Source: Phymatolithon calcareum
Taxonomy: Eukaryota > Rhodophyta > Florideophyceae > Hapalidiales
Reading direction: 5' to 3'
Assembly: GCA_977006965.1 (NCBI GenBank)
Contig: OZ345369.1
Span: 186,001 to 250,000, forward strand
DNA length: 64,000 nt
Within the stretch, counting starts at the first letter, position 1; each line of letters begins with the position of its first letter. Below are positions 8,556 through 19,816 of the stretch, one piece after another. The notes under the pieces were generated by a model. It did no database searches and was not told where the DNA came from. It saw only the letters and a list, made by a program, of their open reading frames with translations. The translations under genes and the position numbers were made by a program.

Positions 8556-9880
8556 GGTATGATACATGCCTGCGTGTAGGCCGGTGGAGGAGATCGTTAT
8601 GGAAATAAGTAGGCAGGCGGAATGGTCGGACGCACGATTGAGTCAGGGTGGCCTGGCGGCGATTGAGTTTGATTTTCATGTATTCAAATCGCAATCCGTA
8701 AAGTACAGTATAGTACAGTAAAGTGAATCACTGTTCTACAACTTGCTTGTCCGTTATTGAAGTGTGCGCAAAGATTTGGAAGTGCTTGTGCGGTTTTGGA
8801 GTTCTACAGTAGGCTATCCTTACCATATCCCGATCGGCTACACTGGGCAATGAATTGAGGTCTGCACCTACGAAGGGATTATGAAAGGTCTATATTCAGA
8901 GCCATGACAGTGCATTTGCAGACTTGTGTTGCTGCACGGAGCGCATTCCCTTCCACCAGGGGAATGTTATGCTCCCCTGCTTCCACAGAATGTGTTCTAA
9001 TTTAGATTTCAGTATGCGTATGGATTTTTCTCAGATTAAAGCTCCCGTCATCAAATACTTGCAGCTGAAATGGTTCTCTTTTCGCTACGTTCTCTTGTTT
9101 ATCCCCAATCAAATTGCGTTGACGGTTGATTAGAGGGATATTTATTGATCCGCGGAGAGTTTTGTTTGATTAAAAACATTCAAATCGTTCGAAATTTGGT
9201 TGAGCAGAACTGATGGTCTGCTTTAATTTCGATTTCTTGGCATGGATAGAGCAAGATACAGGAAACCCGACCGGACTCTGCTTACAACAGACTGTGTTTG
9301 AGTGGATTCTATTTGCTTTAGAAGGACAAAGTGCTTTAGATGCTGAATCTGCATTTCAGTGTATTGCAGGTAGCGCGGGGGTATTGTTCGTCCGTCTTCT
9401 TGCCATGGACACACTAAACCGCCGGAAATAATTGTTTTGCTTTCAGTAATTTAAGTAAAACAACGTTTTCTTAAAAGAAAACGTTGTTTCACACAAATTA
9501 CTTTCATTTCTTAATAAAGACGCTGTTCTTCAGATCCCGAATACAATCTAAATGACAGATATGCATGGACTGTCTACAGTACGCTCTCCTTCGTCGTCTT
9601 TGTTAATTGTGCTCTTTGCAATAGCTACATTAGCACTAATATTGCTTAGTAGTGGAGAGGGGATAAAGATCCGACGGAAGAGAGCGATCATACTGCACTG
9701 TAATAATGTATGTGTCCACAGACGATATGATTGACCATGTGCAGCTGCAAATCTGCAGGTTATACTCTATCATAACGCGCTTGCTATTGAGGACGACTCT
9801 CGAGTCGCCTCTCTCAAAGGAACACTGTACTGTAAGAGCTATGATATTACTGGACGATCCATCTTTCGTAGGCTATCGTA
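8556..9880. other. Noncoding spacer between units 1 and 2
   Basis: No gene is seen. The first part (to 9371) recurs after the other P450 relics at 17070-17878 and 25434-26232; the rest (9372 on) repeats the start of the window. It contains the imperfect palindrome at 9446-9501 and short AT-rich tracts. Confidence 0.7.
9446..9501. repeat. Imperfect copy of the 56 bp palindrome
   Basis: This is the same element as at 76-131 in the same place in the unit, but the outer parts of the arms carry several mismatches. The inner AACGTTTTCTT/AAGAAAACGTT core stays perfect. Confidence 0.85.
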
Positions 9881-10289
9881 CAGGCTAATCTAAGAATGCC
9901 ATCTTCGTGCTGTACGGCGCGTTTATGGCCCTCTCAGGTATTTCCCAAAACTCGCTCTCGCTTGACTGCGATTCCGCACTAGGCGCCCACCGAAAGGTCG
10001 AGGGCGGGATGATGATCATCGTCATCGCACGTGTCGCTGATGCGCTGTCAGAAGCAGCTCCACACGAATTTGCTCGCACAACGTAACCTCGACGCCTGTA
10101 CCTAGTTCGGTACAGAAGGAAGCCGTTAACGCCTCCGCGGAATACCTCGCCCGCTCTACGTTTCTCGGCACGCACTTCTGTTCGAAACAAATTCTGCATA
10201 ACGCGCGGACTGGACTGTTGGCGTCGAGGTGGAGCTCCCTGCCTACGCTTTTCGGCGCTGCAGCGCAACGAACGCTGCCACTGTTCGCG

Positions 10290-11010
10290 ACGGGGTTGCC
10301 CACTCCCGCCGCCTGGCTCCGTTGTCGCTCCCGCCATGCTCGACCTTTACTGTCGTTCTGCGCGCGTATCCTCGAAGCGCTGCCGCAATTGGACATCCCT
10401 GACGGCACTCCTGTTTGGATCTTCGTCTCCTTACTGTTCGTCCACTTCTACTGGCGTCACGCGTGCGTAGCATCTTTCTACAATAAATTCGCTGCTCCTT
10501 TGTCGGCGAGTGCGAACGCCAACCCGCCGCCTCAGCTACCACGCCGCGCGCTGGTCGCGTAAATTGTGCGAAATAGCGCTACGTGCAACACTGCAAATGG
10601 CCTTGTACCTATACTCGCCGTTGATAGGTGGAATGTGCGTCATGTGATGTGGTGTGCGCCACCACGTCGGGCGCTAGAGCTGCTACGGTATCCCTCGCTG
10701 CACACGAAATGCGACGAGATGGTGTACGGGGCTGTGACTGGTGCCTGATTCGTGTTTCCGCGAGGTTTTCAAGACTGTCGGAATGCCGGAGAACTGAGAA
10801 GTCTGAGCCGCTTCGCTCGCGTTGGGCATCGGGGCACGTGCGATACGGCAGCAGCTGTTCGCCCTGCAAGTCGGGTCCGTCGTCGCGAAGAAGGCGTGCG
10901 CAATGGGGTACATGGAGCAGGGCGGCGGGTCGATATGAAGTACCTCAGAAAAGAAGGTGGTGGGATATGCTGGAGGAAGGTGATCCGAACGTGCTGCTCA
11001 CATTCGTAAC
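10290..11010 (+). pseudogene. Probable N-terminal half of a cytochrome P450, relic (unit 2)
   Basis: This is the unit 2 copy of the sequence at 930-1640, with the same order: VWIFVSLLFVHFYWR anchor, FYNKFAAPLSA, KCDEMVYGAVTG, EKSEPLRSRW, arginine run. It shows the same stops and frame changes, so the decay predates the duplication. The assignment is as tentative as for unit 1. A 184-codon ORF (10628-11182) overlaps it and is also open in unit 1; its last 70 residues match no family I recognise. Confidence 0.4.
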
Positions 11011-11517
11011 AAATGAAGGGGACAACAACTTTATCGTGAATGTTCGTTTTCAGGCAGTTTTCTCGTACAATTTTTCGCAGGTCGGCGGCGGTAATTCACG
11101 GAGGGTGACGCGCGCGCTTGAGCGTAATCGCCGACATAAACTCGCATCAATTCGCTTCTCCTTCAACAAGGATGATGGATAAAAATTCACACGCTCAGTT
11201 TACTGTACTTTGTTTTGCGGTACAATGTACATTAATAATGTTGTTCAATATAAATCAGCGTCATTCTTATTGAAGTTAACGCACTCTAAAAAATTGTCCT
11301 CGTTGTATGTACAATATCATATGATGCGTCGAAACTTGTTGCAAATCTGGTGTGCCTTCCTGTATCCATCCTCCAAGGCATATCTCAGTGACCCTCCGGT
11401 CAAGGTCTTCCTCCGCCAAAGTCCCAGACGCTTTCTTCCGGCCTCTGGCGCTGGACAACATTCACCTCCCACTGCTCTCGTGCGTGAACACAGCACTAGA
11501 GCAGGCGTTCCGCCGCA

Positions 11518-14500
11518 ATGATTCCCAATCCCCTCGCCATCTTCGGGGAATTGCGCACGCAAGCGAAGAGTATTAAGACGCGTTGCGAAAAGTACCAAGT
11601 TGGTCCAGATGTTTTTAAATCGTTGACTGACAAGCTCCGTCTCCTTCTCGACCATATTGAAGAAATAGAGCGCCTTCGTCAACAGTACCCGAATGCTTTG
11701 CCGTCTGGTGACGGTACTCTTTTTCAAGAAAAATTGAGGCATGTTCGTCAAACTTTCAAAAACGAACACGCTACCATATGCTCGATGATGACCAAGGCGT
11801 TTGACGGAAGCCTTCATGGCAAGGCGCTGCGACTATTCCTAGCCAACACTTTGAATGACAAAATGACTGATTTGATGGCGAAGATCAACACAGGCACGAA
11901 CCAGCTTGAGAACCTTGTTAATTCATTTTTAATGGCGTTGAAACACGAAGAAGTTATATCGAAGCTCGATAAAGTGAGTGACCACGTTACGCCGAGATCC
12001 GAAACCCGAGCAAATCACGAAGAATTTATGTCGAAGCTGTACAAAGTGGGTGAACGCGTTACGCCGAGATCCGAAAACCGAGCAAATCATGAGGCAGTTA
12101 CGTCGATGGTGATGGAAGCAGGAGATCAAGCCGAAGCAAATCATGATGAAGTTATGTCGAAGCTGTACAAAATGGGTGAACACGTTACGCCCCGATCTGA
12201 AACCCGGGCAAATCATGAGTCAGTTACGTCTATGGTGGTTGACGTAGACGAACGAGCCAGAGAAGATCACGAAGCAGTTATGTCGAAGCTGGACAAAGTG
12301 GGTGAACACGTTACGCCCAGACCAGTAATCGAACAAAATCACGGAGAAGTTATATCGAAGCTGGACAACGTGGACGAGAACGTTACGCAGCTGAAGAACT
12401 TGTGCGAAACTTCAAAGGAAGATTACCATCCGTTCTATAACACTCCCACTCCCAGTGATACCGTTGTTCTGGACTTTAGCCCCACAACTTCGCTTGGGAA
12501 ATTGAAGCAGTCAGTGCTGTATGGCAAATCATCAGAAATCGTTACCGCTGCTACTGGGGCCATCGAGGAGACAAGCACTGGAACCAGAAACCCAGCGTTC
12601 GGTGTTGTTGGAATGGCGGGCGTGGGAAAAACTGTCGCACTTCAAGCCATCGGTCATGATGAAGACGTTAAGAAGCGCTTTCGGGATGGGGTTTTATACA
12701 TGACGTTTGGTAAAGAAGCGGATAAGCAAACAGCTATTGACCAAATCGCCCATATCATGACGTTAACTGGAGCAACGTCTACGGTGAAAGAAGTAAGACG
12801 TTCTACTTTTCTCAAAGACGCTGTGGATTATGCTGTCATGTGGTTTGGAGGGAAATTCTGCCTATATCTTATTGATGATTTGTGGCCTGCACAGCATTTG
12901 CCGCTGGGGTACTTTCAAGATCTTCGCCAACTGCTACGAGGAAGTCCAAACAGTAGAATGGCTATCAGTACCCGAAGTCATTCTATTGCGCACGACGCGG
13001 GTTATGCTGTTGAATTTTCCCCTGGAGGGAAGCATGGAAAGGCGTCTGTGGACATTTTCATGAAACACGCTCGACAGTTGAGTTCGCAAAATTCAGGAGC
13101 GGCCCGTGAAGGACTTAGACCGAGTGTGTCCACAATTCTTTCAATATGCAGTGGACTACCCATAGCTCTGTCGGTCGCAGGGTGTGCTGTTTCAGAGCTT
13201 GTTGAGTTGTATGGAACGTTTGAGAAGGCTTGTGATGAGTATGCCGCAGAGCTCGTAACGAAAGAAGCAGGGGTCGGGTCAGGGCTGAATGCAGGGATTC
13301 TTCTAAGTTTGAAATACCTAGAAGTTGAATTTGCAAAGCTTGTTACTGAAAGGTCGCTTCAGATCAATCACAGTATTTCGGACCTATACACGAGCCTGTG
13401 TGTATTATCAAATCAAGCACGGATTCCTTTATCCGTTCTTAGTCGACTGTGGAACCTGAGCTTACCTGCTGCAAGGACGATTGCAATGCTATTCCGGAAG
13501 ATGAGCTTAGCTAAGGTTCAACCATCAAGTGGTTCCGGTGAAGAGCCTGGACTTGTGCTACATGATTTGCATCTTGATTTCTGTCAAGCTCAGGCAGAGG
13601 CAACTAACAAGCTTTCTTTTTGGCATGCCCGGCTGCTGAATGGATATTGGGAATCGAGTATAGGCGAAGAATGCCATACGCCAGTCGCGTGCACAATTTT
13701 AAGCTGCGTTCCAAGACCATGGTGGTGTATTGTGGATGTGAAGGAAGGCTACATTCACACAAATCTCGCCCGACACTTGTCATGCGCTGGACGAGGTGTG
13801 GAACTGGCTGCGCTGTTGCTGGACGCGCGGTGGACAGAATTGCGAGGAAGAATCGGGGGTTTACTGGCGCTGGAATCAGATTTTGAGCATTTGCGCAGAT
13901 ACTTGTCACAATGGGATGGCTCAAAAGAGGTTGAAGCGTGCATCAGGGAAGTGGAGCAGAGCTTTGAGAATATTTTTAGGGTGGTGCGATTTTCGTGGGG
14001 GAGACTGTCGGAGGGGATGAGAGCCTTCCAGTTTCAAATATGCGGACGTCTGCAAAGCTCTAGAGAGTGGAACGCTTCTGTGGAGGATTACTTGAAAGAG
14101 CCAAAGTCTATTGCGGACGCATATTTGAAGAGTGCCGTGATGACCACACCGAAGCCATATTTACTACCTATGAGATGTTTTCTCGTGAGGGGAAGCAGTG
14201 CACTGATAACGGAGATTCCTGTCGGAGGTGAATGTGCTTCTGCGGCCTCCTCTTCTTGCGGAGAATACATTGCAGCTGGAGCTGGAGATGATATTGTGAT
14301 TGCGAAAGCTAGGACCGGCGAAGTGTTGGGGCGCACGTACGGTCACACCGAGAATGTAACATGCGTGAAATTTGCGGGTGGGTCGAAGAAAATAGTGTCC
14401 GGGGGACGCGACGGGAAGGTTATATTGTGGGAATGGGAATCGTCGAGCTCTCCTGTGCGGGTTCTACAAAGGGAGAAGCCTATATCCGGCCTTGGAGTGC

Positions 14501-15918
14501 ACAAGAATGTCTTTTTCTCAAGCGGCCGGAACTTGGAGGTATGGGACATAAGTAAGAGAGAAGAATCACGGAAACTGTACACGCATGATTACGCAGACCT
14601 AACCTGCCTTGATGTTTGTGGGAAGAATGGGAAAGTTGCGTTTTGTGCTCCTCTCGGAAGACTAATGGTTTGGGACATTGACGCAACTGGGGTCGTTTTC
14701 GAAGATAACAAACAATATGTCACATGCGGGGCATTTAGTCCGAATGGTCAATATTTGGCAACAGGATCATGGTGTACTTTCATTGATCTATGGGATGTTT
14801 CAGCGGAGCCAAGACGGGTTAAGAGTTTTTCGGCACATGGGGGCGATGTGATCTCGGTTGCGTTCAGACCTGATGGGATGAAAATTGTATCAGGTTTGGA
14901 CGATGGCACTATTCGGGTGTGGGACGTTGAATGTGGGGAGTGCAATGGGATTTCTGAAAGAATTTCATCTTCGATTAGAAGAGCATGCTTAAGCGTGTCG
15001 TTCACATCCGATGGGAAAAGAATCATATCGGGGTCCGCTGATGGTTTTCTTCGCATTTGGGATGCTTGTCTTGAGACAGAAGCAAAAGAATGTAACATGA
15101 AATTGGCAAAGGCGGTTCGAGACGTTTTGATAAGCAGAAATGGGTTACGAGTGGCTACTGCATCCCGTGACGGAGCAGTACGACTGTGGAACACGGAGAC
15201 AGGCGAGCAGATCGGGGTGCCTTTAGCAGTTCGTCCAGACGAAGAATATTGCGTTGCGTTGAGCCCTGACGGCAGAAAGTTGGTCGCCGGTTCTAACGGA
15301 TTTCTAGAGCAGTGGAATACAGAGACATGTACTCGGATTGGGGATTTTGACGGATATTATAATCCCCGCCGGGTTGCGTTTAGCTGCGATGGACGTCGAA
15401 TTATATACGGGAATTCTGTTTTCCAGATTCGCATATGGAACGCTGAACCGGACGACAAATTCGGGTCTGTCAGTGAATGTGTCGACCAGAATGAAAATTT
15501 TCGTTACCTTTTTCTTTGGAATGATCTGATTTCTTGTGTTGCCGAAAGCGATGATGGGAGCCATGTTGTGTCTCGAGATGAGTTGAGAAGAACAGTTATT
15601 CGAAGTCGAGAAACACTGCAATTCGTTTGGCATTCAGAATCGTCTGAAAGGAAATCCGACAGTTTTATCAAAGATGATGAAGCTGAAAAAATCATCCGCA
15701 GCTGCGGTCCATATGTTCCGCGCCTTTGGCCATTGTCATTTTCGCCATATATTGACGAATTGTACTGCGAGAAGGGGCGCGTGTATACCAATTTACTCGA
15801 CGGGAGGACAATGATTGCAGAGGCAGATGAGCCTTGGGAATACAACTCGGAAAGAAAAGTGTTCGGTTTTGGGTTGGACTCCGGTGATGTTGCGATATGT
15901 AAACTTATCGTCGAATGA
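11518..15918 (+). CDS. NLR2: NB-ARC/WD40 NLR-like protein (1466 aa)
   Basis: This is an intact, intronless paralog of NLR1 with the same architecture. The helical N-terminus (1-141) is nearly identical to NLR1. Coding repeats span 142-298, with an 18-residue NHESVTSMVVDVDERARE unit replacing a 24-residue one. The P-loop GMAGVGKT is again at 365-372, because a longer linker (AATGAIEETSTG) offsets the shorter repeat block. Walker B LYLIDDLW, GLPIAL and the LHDL motif are kept. After GLPIAL the sequence follows NLR3 rather than NLR1 (GSGLNAGILLSLKYLEVEF). The WD40 region differs from NLR1 at short clusters such as GSWCTFIDLWD, RDGAVRLW and GDFDGYYNPRR, positions expected in blade loops. Immune or self/non-self recognition is inferred only from the architecture. 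Confidence 0.85.
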   Translation: MIPNPLAIFGELRTQAKSIKTRCEKYQVGPDVFKSLTDKLRLLLDHIEEIERLRQQYPNALPSGDGTLFQEKLRHVRQTFKNEHATICSMMTKAFDGSLHGKALRLFLANTLNDKMTDLMAKINTGTNQLENLVNSFLMALKHEEVISKLDKVSDHVTPRSETRANHEEFMSKLYKVGERVTPRSENRANHEAVTSMVMEAGDQAEANHDEVMSKLYKMGEHVTPRSETRANHESVTSMVVDVDERAREDHEAVMSKLDKVGEHVTPRPVIEQNHGEVISKLDNVDENVTQLKNLCETSKEDYHPFYNTPTPSDTVVLDFSPTTSLGKLKQSVLYGKSSEIVTAATGAIEETSTGTRNPAFGVVGMAGVGKTVALQAIGHDEDVKKRFRDGVLYMTFGKEADKQTAIDQIAHIMTLTGATSTVKEVRRSTFLKDAVDYAVMWFGGKFCLYLIDDLWPAQHLPLGYFQDLRQLLRGSPNSRMAISTRSHSIAHDAGYAVEFSPGGKHGKASVDIFMKHARQLSSQNSGAAREGLRPSVSTILSICSGLPIALSVAGCAVSELVELYGTFEKACDEYAAELVTKEAGVGSGLNAGILLSLKYLEVEFAKLVTERSLQINHSISDLYTSLCVLSNQARIPLSVLSRLWNLSLPAARTIAMLFRKMSLAKVQPSSGSGEEPGLVLHDLHLDFCQAQAEATNKLSFWHARLLNGYWESSIGEECHTPVACTILSCVPRPWWCIVDVKEGYIHTNLARHLSCAGRGVELAALLLDARWTELRGRIGGLLALESDFEHLRRYLSQWDGSKEVEACIREVEQSFENIFRVVRFSWGRLSEGMRAFQFQICGRLQSSREWNASVEDYLKEPKSIADAYLKSAVMTTPKPYLLPMRCFLVRGSSALITEIPVGGECASAASSSCGEYIAAGAGDDIVIAKARTGEVLGRTYGHTENVTCVKFAGGSKKIVSGGRDGKVILWEWESSSSPVRVLQREKPISGLGVHKNVFFSSGRNLEVWDISKREESRKLYTHDYADLTCLDVCGKNGKVAFCAPLGRLMVWDIDATGVVFEDNKQYVTCGAFSPNGQYLATGSWCTFIDLWDVSAEPRRVKSFSAHGGDVISVAFRPDGMKIVSGLDDGTIRVWDVECGECNGISERISSSIRRACLSVSFTSDGKRIISGSADGFLRIWDACLETEAKECNMKLAKAVRDVLISRNGLRVATASRDGAVRLWNTETGEQIGVPLAVRPDEEYCVALSPDGRKLVAGSNGFLEQWNTETCTRIGDFDGYYNPRRVAFSCDGRRIIYGNSVFQIRIWNAEPDDKFGSVSECVDQNENFRYLFLWNDLISCVAESDDGSHVVSRDELRRTVIRSRETLQFVWHSESSERKSDSFIKDDEAEKIIRSCGPYVPRLWPLSFSPYIDELYCEKGRVYTNLLDGRTMIAEADEPWEYNSERKVFGFGLDSGDVAICKLIVE
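11941..12411 (+). repeat. Coding tandem repeats (72/54 bp) in NLR2
   Basis: There are seven units of 24, 24, 18, 24, 18, 24 and 25 residues (residues 142-298). The fifth unit is of the 18-residue class; NLR1 and NLR3 have a 24-residue NHGAV unit there. The reading frame is kept. Confidence 0.9.
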
Positions 15919-16059
15919 AGCACTGTCGAACCTGCCGCCGCTCACCGACTTGGTTTCTCTACGCCATGCATATTCACGCAAACGAACGTTGTTACCTGTA
16001 CTTCCGCTTCCGCCTCTTCGACGTGCAGCACACGTGATGCGGAACGCTTGAAAGGGCGA

Positions 16060-17069
16060 CGACCCCTTTGTCCACTCTCCGGGCCTCTGCATCCATCGCC
16101 ATATCAACTTTTCTCAGCGCCGAAACCGCGCTACGCGCCAATCTTAACCCCAAGTCCAGCATAATCTTGTCAACGGCATCCGTGCCCAACAACTGCCCGA
16201 CAATCACCATTATCGCCTAAGACGTGCTCGCGCAATTGAAACGGGGGAGAAAACCGTTGTTGCCGAACTCGATCCCGCTCTCTGTGAGAATGGTCAACAC
16301 GGTCGTCATTGCAGCGCTGCCTGATGTCCCTCCGTGTGAGGATTACGCGCTGTGTAGTGCGCCCTTCCAAGCGTTAATCGCCGTCCTCTCCAAGTCGACA
16401 TGCTCGTCTGTCCGAGCGGACGCAGCATGCGCGCATACGCGCGTTCTCGACATTTTAACCGCGCCATCACCAACATTTGCGCACTGCAAGCCGCGTCTGC
16501 CGGCACCTCCGCGCCAATCCACCGCCGCCGCCGCCTCGACCGCGCCGAGGATCCCGTTTGCCCGTCTGATCGTGCGAATTCGCGACGTACGCGCGTCGTA
16601 GGCTGACCGTGCACTTATCGTCGAGCTCCTGCCATTGTGCTCCAGTGCTGTGTGGAAAGCACCGCCAGCGAGCTCGTCTTGCTCTTCGTGGCGCTGTGCT
16701 TGCACTCGCCGCTGCTCGACGGCCTGTGCGTCATCGGCGCGTCTGCGTCATGGGTTGTCGCCGGCGACGCCGCGGCACTGCCTGTGGTACGCGCTGCACG
16801 CGAACCGCGACGCGGCCGTTTACCAGCCACCGACGGAGTTTCGCCTCGCGCGGTGGCGCGACCTCGTCGTGCGGGGCGGGTGCCCCATTGCGAGGCGCCC
16901 GTGGGGGCCGAAGGACGGGGATGGATCCCTCGTGACGCTCGCTCTCGGCGCGGGCACCCGCGCGTTCCCGGGGCGGTGGCAGGTCATGATCGCCGTTGCG
17001 GAGGAGTTATGCGCGATCGGGGAGATGTTAGGGAGAATAATGGAGACGACGGCGGGGCCGTGGAGATGA
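16060..17069 (+). pseudogene. Cytochrome P450 C-terminal half, relic (unit 2)
   Basis: This has the same order as unit 1. LCLHSPLLDGLCVIGASAS stands for the K-helix region and is followed by VVAGDAAALP. A frame change leads to HCLWYALHANRDAAVYQPP, TEFRLARWRDL, and the heme loop LGAGTRAFPGR with Phe (16965-16967) in place of the cysteine. The last frame is open for 144 codons (16635-17069), but its first part is out of frame with the P450. It is more diverged from units 1 and 3 than they are from each other, for example in the segment before the heme loop. Confidence 0.7.
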
Positions 17070-17930
17070 GGTATGATACTTGGGATTTGCTGGTCGGTGG
17101 AGGAGATCGTTATGCAAATAAATGGGCAGGCGGAACGGGCGGATGCATGATTGTGTCAGGGTGGCCCGGCGGCGATTGTTTTTGATTTTCGCGTATTCAA
17201 ATCACAATCAGTAAACTTACTGTACACAGTGGAGTGAATCACTCTGTTTTTACAAATTGCTTGTCCGTCATGGAAGTGTGCACCAATATTTGGAAGTGCT
17301 TATGCGATTCTGGAGTTCTAGGCTGTCCCTAACATATCCCGATTGGCTACACTGGGTCGTAAATTGCAATGCGCACCGTCTGAGGGATTACGAAAGGTCT
17401 ATTTCCGGAGCCATGGCAGTGCAGTTGCACACTTTTGTCGCTGCTCGCAGCGCTTTCCCTTCCTCATAATGAGATCTAATTTCGATTTCAGTATGTGTAT
17501 GGATTTTTCTCAAATAAAGCTCCCGTCATCAAACACTTGCAGCTGAGATGGTTCTTTTTTGACTACGTTCTATTGCTTATTCCCAATCCTATCTCGCGGT
17601 GTGTTTCTTCAAACTGCGTTGACGGTTGATTAGAGGGATATTGATTGTTCCTCGGAGAGTTTATGTTTGATTAAAAACATTCAAATCACTCGGAATTTGG
17701 TTGATTTGACAGGCAGAACTGATGGTCTGCTTTGTTTTACTTTCGTTTCCTTGGCATGAATAGAGCTGAAAACCCGACCGGACAATACTTACAACAGACA
17801 GTGTTTGAATGGATTCTATTTGCTTTAGAAGGACAAGGTGCTTTAGATGCAGAATCTACATTTCAATTTATTGCAGGTAACGCCCGAGGTATAGTTCTTC
17901 CATTTTCTTGCCATGGACACAGTATGCTTA
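17070..17930. other. Noncoding spacer between units 2 and 3
   Basis: No gene is seen. It is homologous to 8556-9400 with small indels. Similarity to units 1 and 2 fades after about 17930, where unit 3 carries different sequence up to the NLR3 leader. Confidence 0.65.
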
Positions 17931-18449
17931 GAAGGTTTCCCGCCGCCGCACACCGAGTTTGAGTTGGCGCCCCAGCGGCGTATTGGGATTGTCAGCGAGT
18001 CTGAAATCGCGAGGCCACATAGTGTGACGGTACGTCTTGCTGTTTCCAATGCACATGTTATCCAATGGAACATACTTCACGTTGACCGCAGTTTCGGTTC
18101 GTTTCGATATGCAGCGATTCACGAGTGCTTGTCAAACATGAAGACATCGGGGAACCCAGCAGCCAACACCGTTGAGCGTCGTCTGCATAGAAGTTTCTCT
18201 TCCAGCCAACGGCGCGGGATTCTATCTGCGACCACCGTTCTTTGCCGCACAATGTTAGAGGACGGCATGCCTCTGCTACTGGTGGTGCCTTCCCCCGCGA
18301 TCGCATCTCCTTGTGGCCGACCGCCTGACGCGCTCCACCGTTGCGTCCGCATGAACATTTGTAGCGTATTTGATGGTCTTTGCTTGCGCATACAGGTCCG
18401 CCCTGGACGTGGTGCGCCCCTCCGCTGGCCCTTGGTTGAAGTAAGCGAT

Positions 18450-19345
18450 GTGTGTGCGGAATGCTTCGGGCGCAATTTCACGTCCCCAAATCAATTACTC
18501 AATTCCGACTCCGCCCTTCGTGCAGGTCTAATCACGAAATTCGGATCCGTCTTCTCCCAAGACGCTCTGTGCAACTACCGCCTACAGTCGCCGCCACAGC
18601 CTGCGCCACGCTCGCCCAATTGGGCTTCCGGAAGTCCACCGCTGCGGTGACTTGCGCTGTGAAGCACGCACGTGGGTTCTCTCGTCGCCGAGCCGGAGCA
18701 CGCCGATGTCGTCGACCGCAACTTTTCACGCGTACGCGTCTCCTCGAAAATGCGCTCGCCAATCCGGGTCTGCCCCCGCCGCGCCGGGACGTCCGTTTGC
18801 GCCGCCCATCAAACGCATTGGCAGCGCGCACTTGCCGCAAGCTGACCGCGTCTTTCTTGCCAAGAACATGCTGTCGTTCCTCGCCGATGCAGTACCACAA
18901 AGCATCGCCGACGGGCTCGCGTCGCTCTTTGCCTCGCACTCGATGCCGCCGGCACACCGACTGGGCGCGCGGCGCTTTTCGAGACACTGCGCCGCCACCC
19001 GCCGCTACTCAGCGGCCTGCGCGTCACCAGCACATGAAGCGCGTGCGTCGTCGTTGGCCCCGCCGAGCCGCCACGTCACCGCCTGTGATACTCCGAGCTC
19101 CAACCGCACCGCGACGCGGCGGTTCTACGAGACACCTACGGACTTGCTTCTCGCGTGAGGGCCCCAACTCGTCGCACAGGACGGGTGCTGGCTCGCGAGA
19201 CTGCCGCGTCGATCAGAGAACGACGATGCCCCGACTGTGCCGCGCAATTTCGACGCGGGCACGCGCGGGTGCCCGGAGCGACTTATGGCGTGGCAAGTCA
19301 TGCTCGTCGTAGCGGGAGAGGATTGTGCGGACGTGGAGATAAGGT
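18450..19345 (+). pseudogene. Divergent cytochrome P450 relic that keeps the heme cysteine
   Basis: FETLRRHPPLLSGLRVTS (from 18978) is a K-helix with an intact ExxR (E-T-L-R) and the HPPL motif. It is followed by SACVVV, then in another frame YETPTDLLLA, which aligns with the YQPPTEFRLARW segment of unit 2 but hits a stop where the RW should be. The heme loop reads FDAGTRGCPE (Cys codon 19270-19272), so the cysteine is present while the final glycycine position is Glu. Several frame changes and stops make it a pseudogene. It lies directly before NLR3, in place of the P450 N-half seen in units 1 and 2. The upstream limit is unclear. Confidence 0.6.
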
Positions 19346-19816
19346 ATTGTAGGTATGAATACTGAGTTGCCTGGAACTGACAGATCAAATAATTGTTACA
19401 GTTCAGTAACTTACATTGATCTGGTGATTCACAGTACGAGAGGATGAATTTCCAGTGAGGAATCATACTGTAATTTCTTTCAACGACATTACCTTCATTT
19501 CGCATCATAGTAATTTAATCTAAATAATTTCGAAATTATTACAGTATGCAATGTGATGATATTCTTCGTATGCTCCCAATTGTCCCTCACACACGTCCTT
19601 CCTGATCAGGGGGGGGCAATCCCTTTGGCCCAGTTGTCTACGTCATAACATGCAACGCATGATAAACAATGTTCTCGTTGTAGCAACGCATCTATCATAC
19701 CGATGGCCAGGTCCAGGTCTTCATCCTCCAGCAGTCACCAGACCGCCAGCTTCCGGCATCTGCCGTTGAACAAAATTCACCGCCCACCGCTCTCTAGCGT
19801 CGGTAAGAAGTAGAGT
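19346..19816. other. Spacer before NLR3 with a dispersed-repeat fragment
   Basis: Bases 19575-19650 are an inverted match to the split sequence at 46636-46667 plus 47196-47250 (GACAACTGGGCCAAAGGG and CCTGATCAGGAAGGACGTGT), so this is a dispersed repeat fragment on the minus strand. From about 19726 the sequence resumes similarity to the NLR1/NLR2 leader. Nothing else is recognised. Confidence 0.65.

Larger units (their letters stand above)
1..9371. repeat. Tandem array unit 1 (P450 relic + NLR1)
   Basis: This is the first of three head-to-tail units. Its first bases realign at 9372, 17879 and 26233, and the similarity continues through the NLR genes and their downstream flank. It is longer than the others because an 806 bp TTAA-flanked element sits at 1925-2730. 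The window starts inside the conserved sequence, so the array may continue to the left. Bases 1-900 are noncoding apart from a large palindrome. Confidence 0.9.
9372..17878. repeat. Tandem array unit 2 (P450 relic + NLR2)
   Basis: This 8507 bp unit is collinear with unit 1 and lacks the TTAA element. It therefore supplies the empty-site sequence for that insertion, and for the hAT-like insertion in unit 4 (9583-9600 region). Confidence 0.9.

Noticed and set aside
17913-19312. 245- and 286-codon ORFs before NLR3
   Set aside because: Low-complexity Arg/Pro/Ser composition; the P450 motifs in this stretch lie in other frames, so these are chance ORFs in GC-rich pseudogene sequence.
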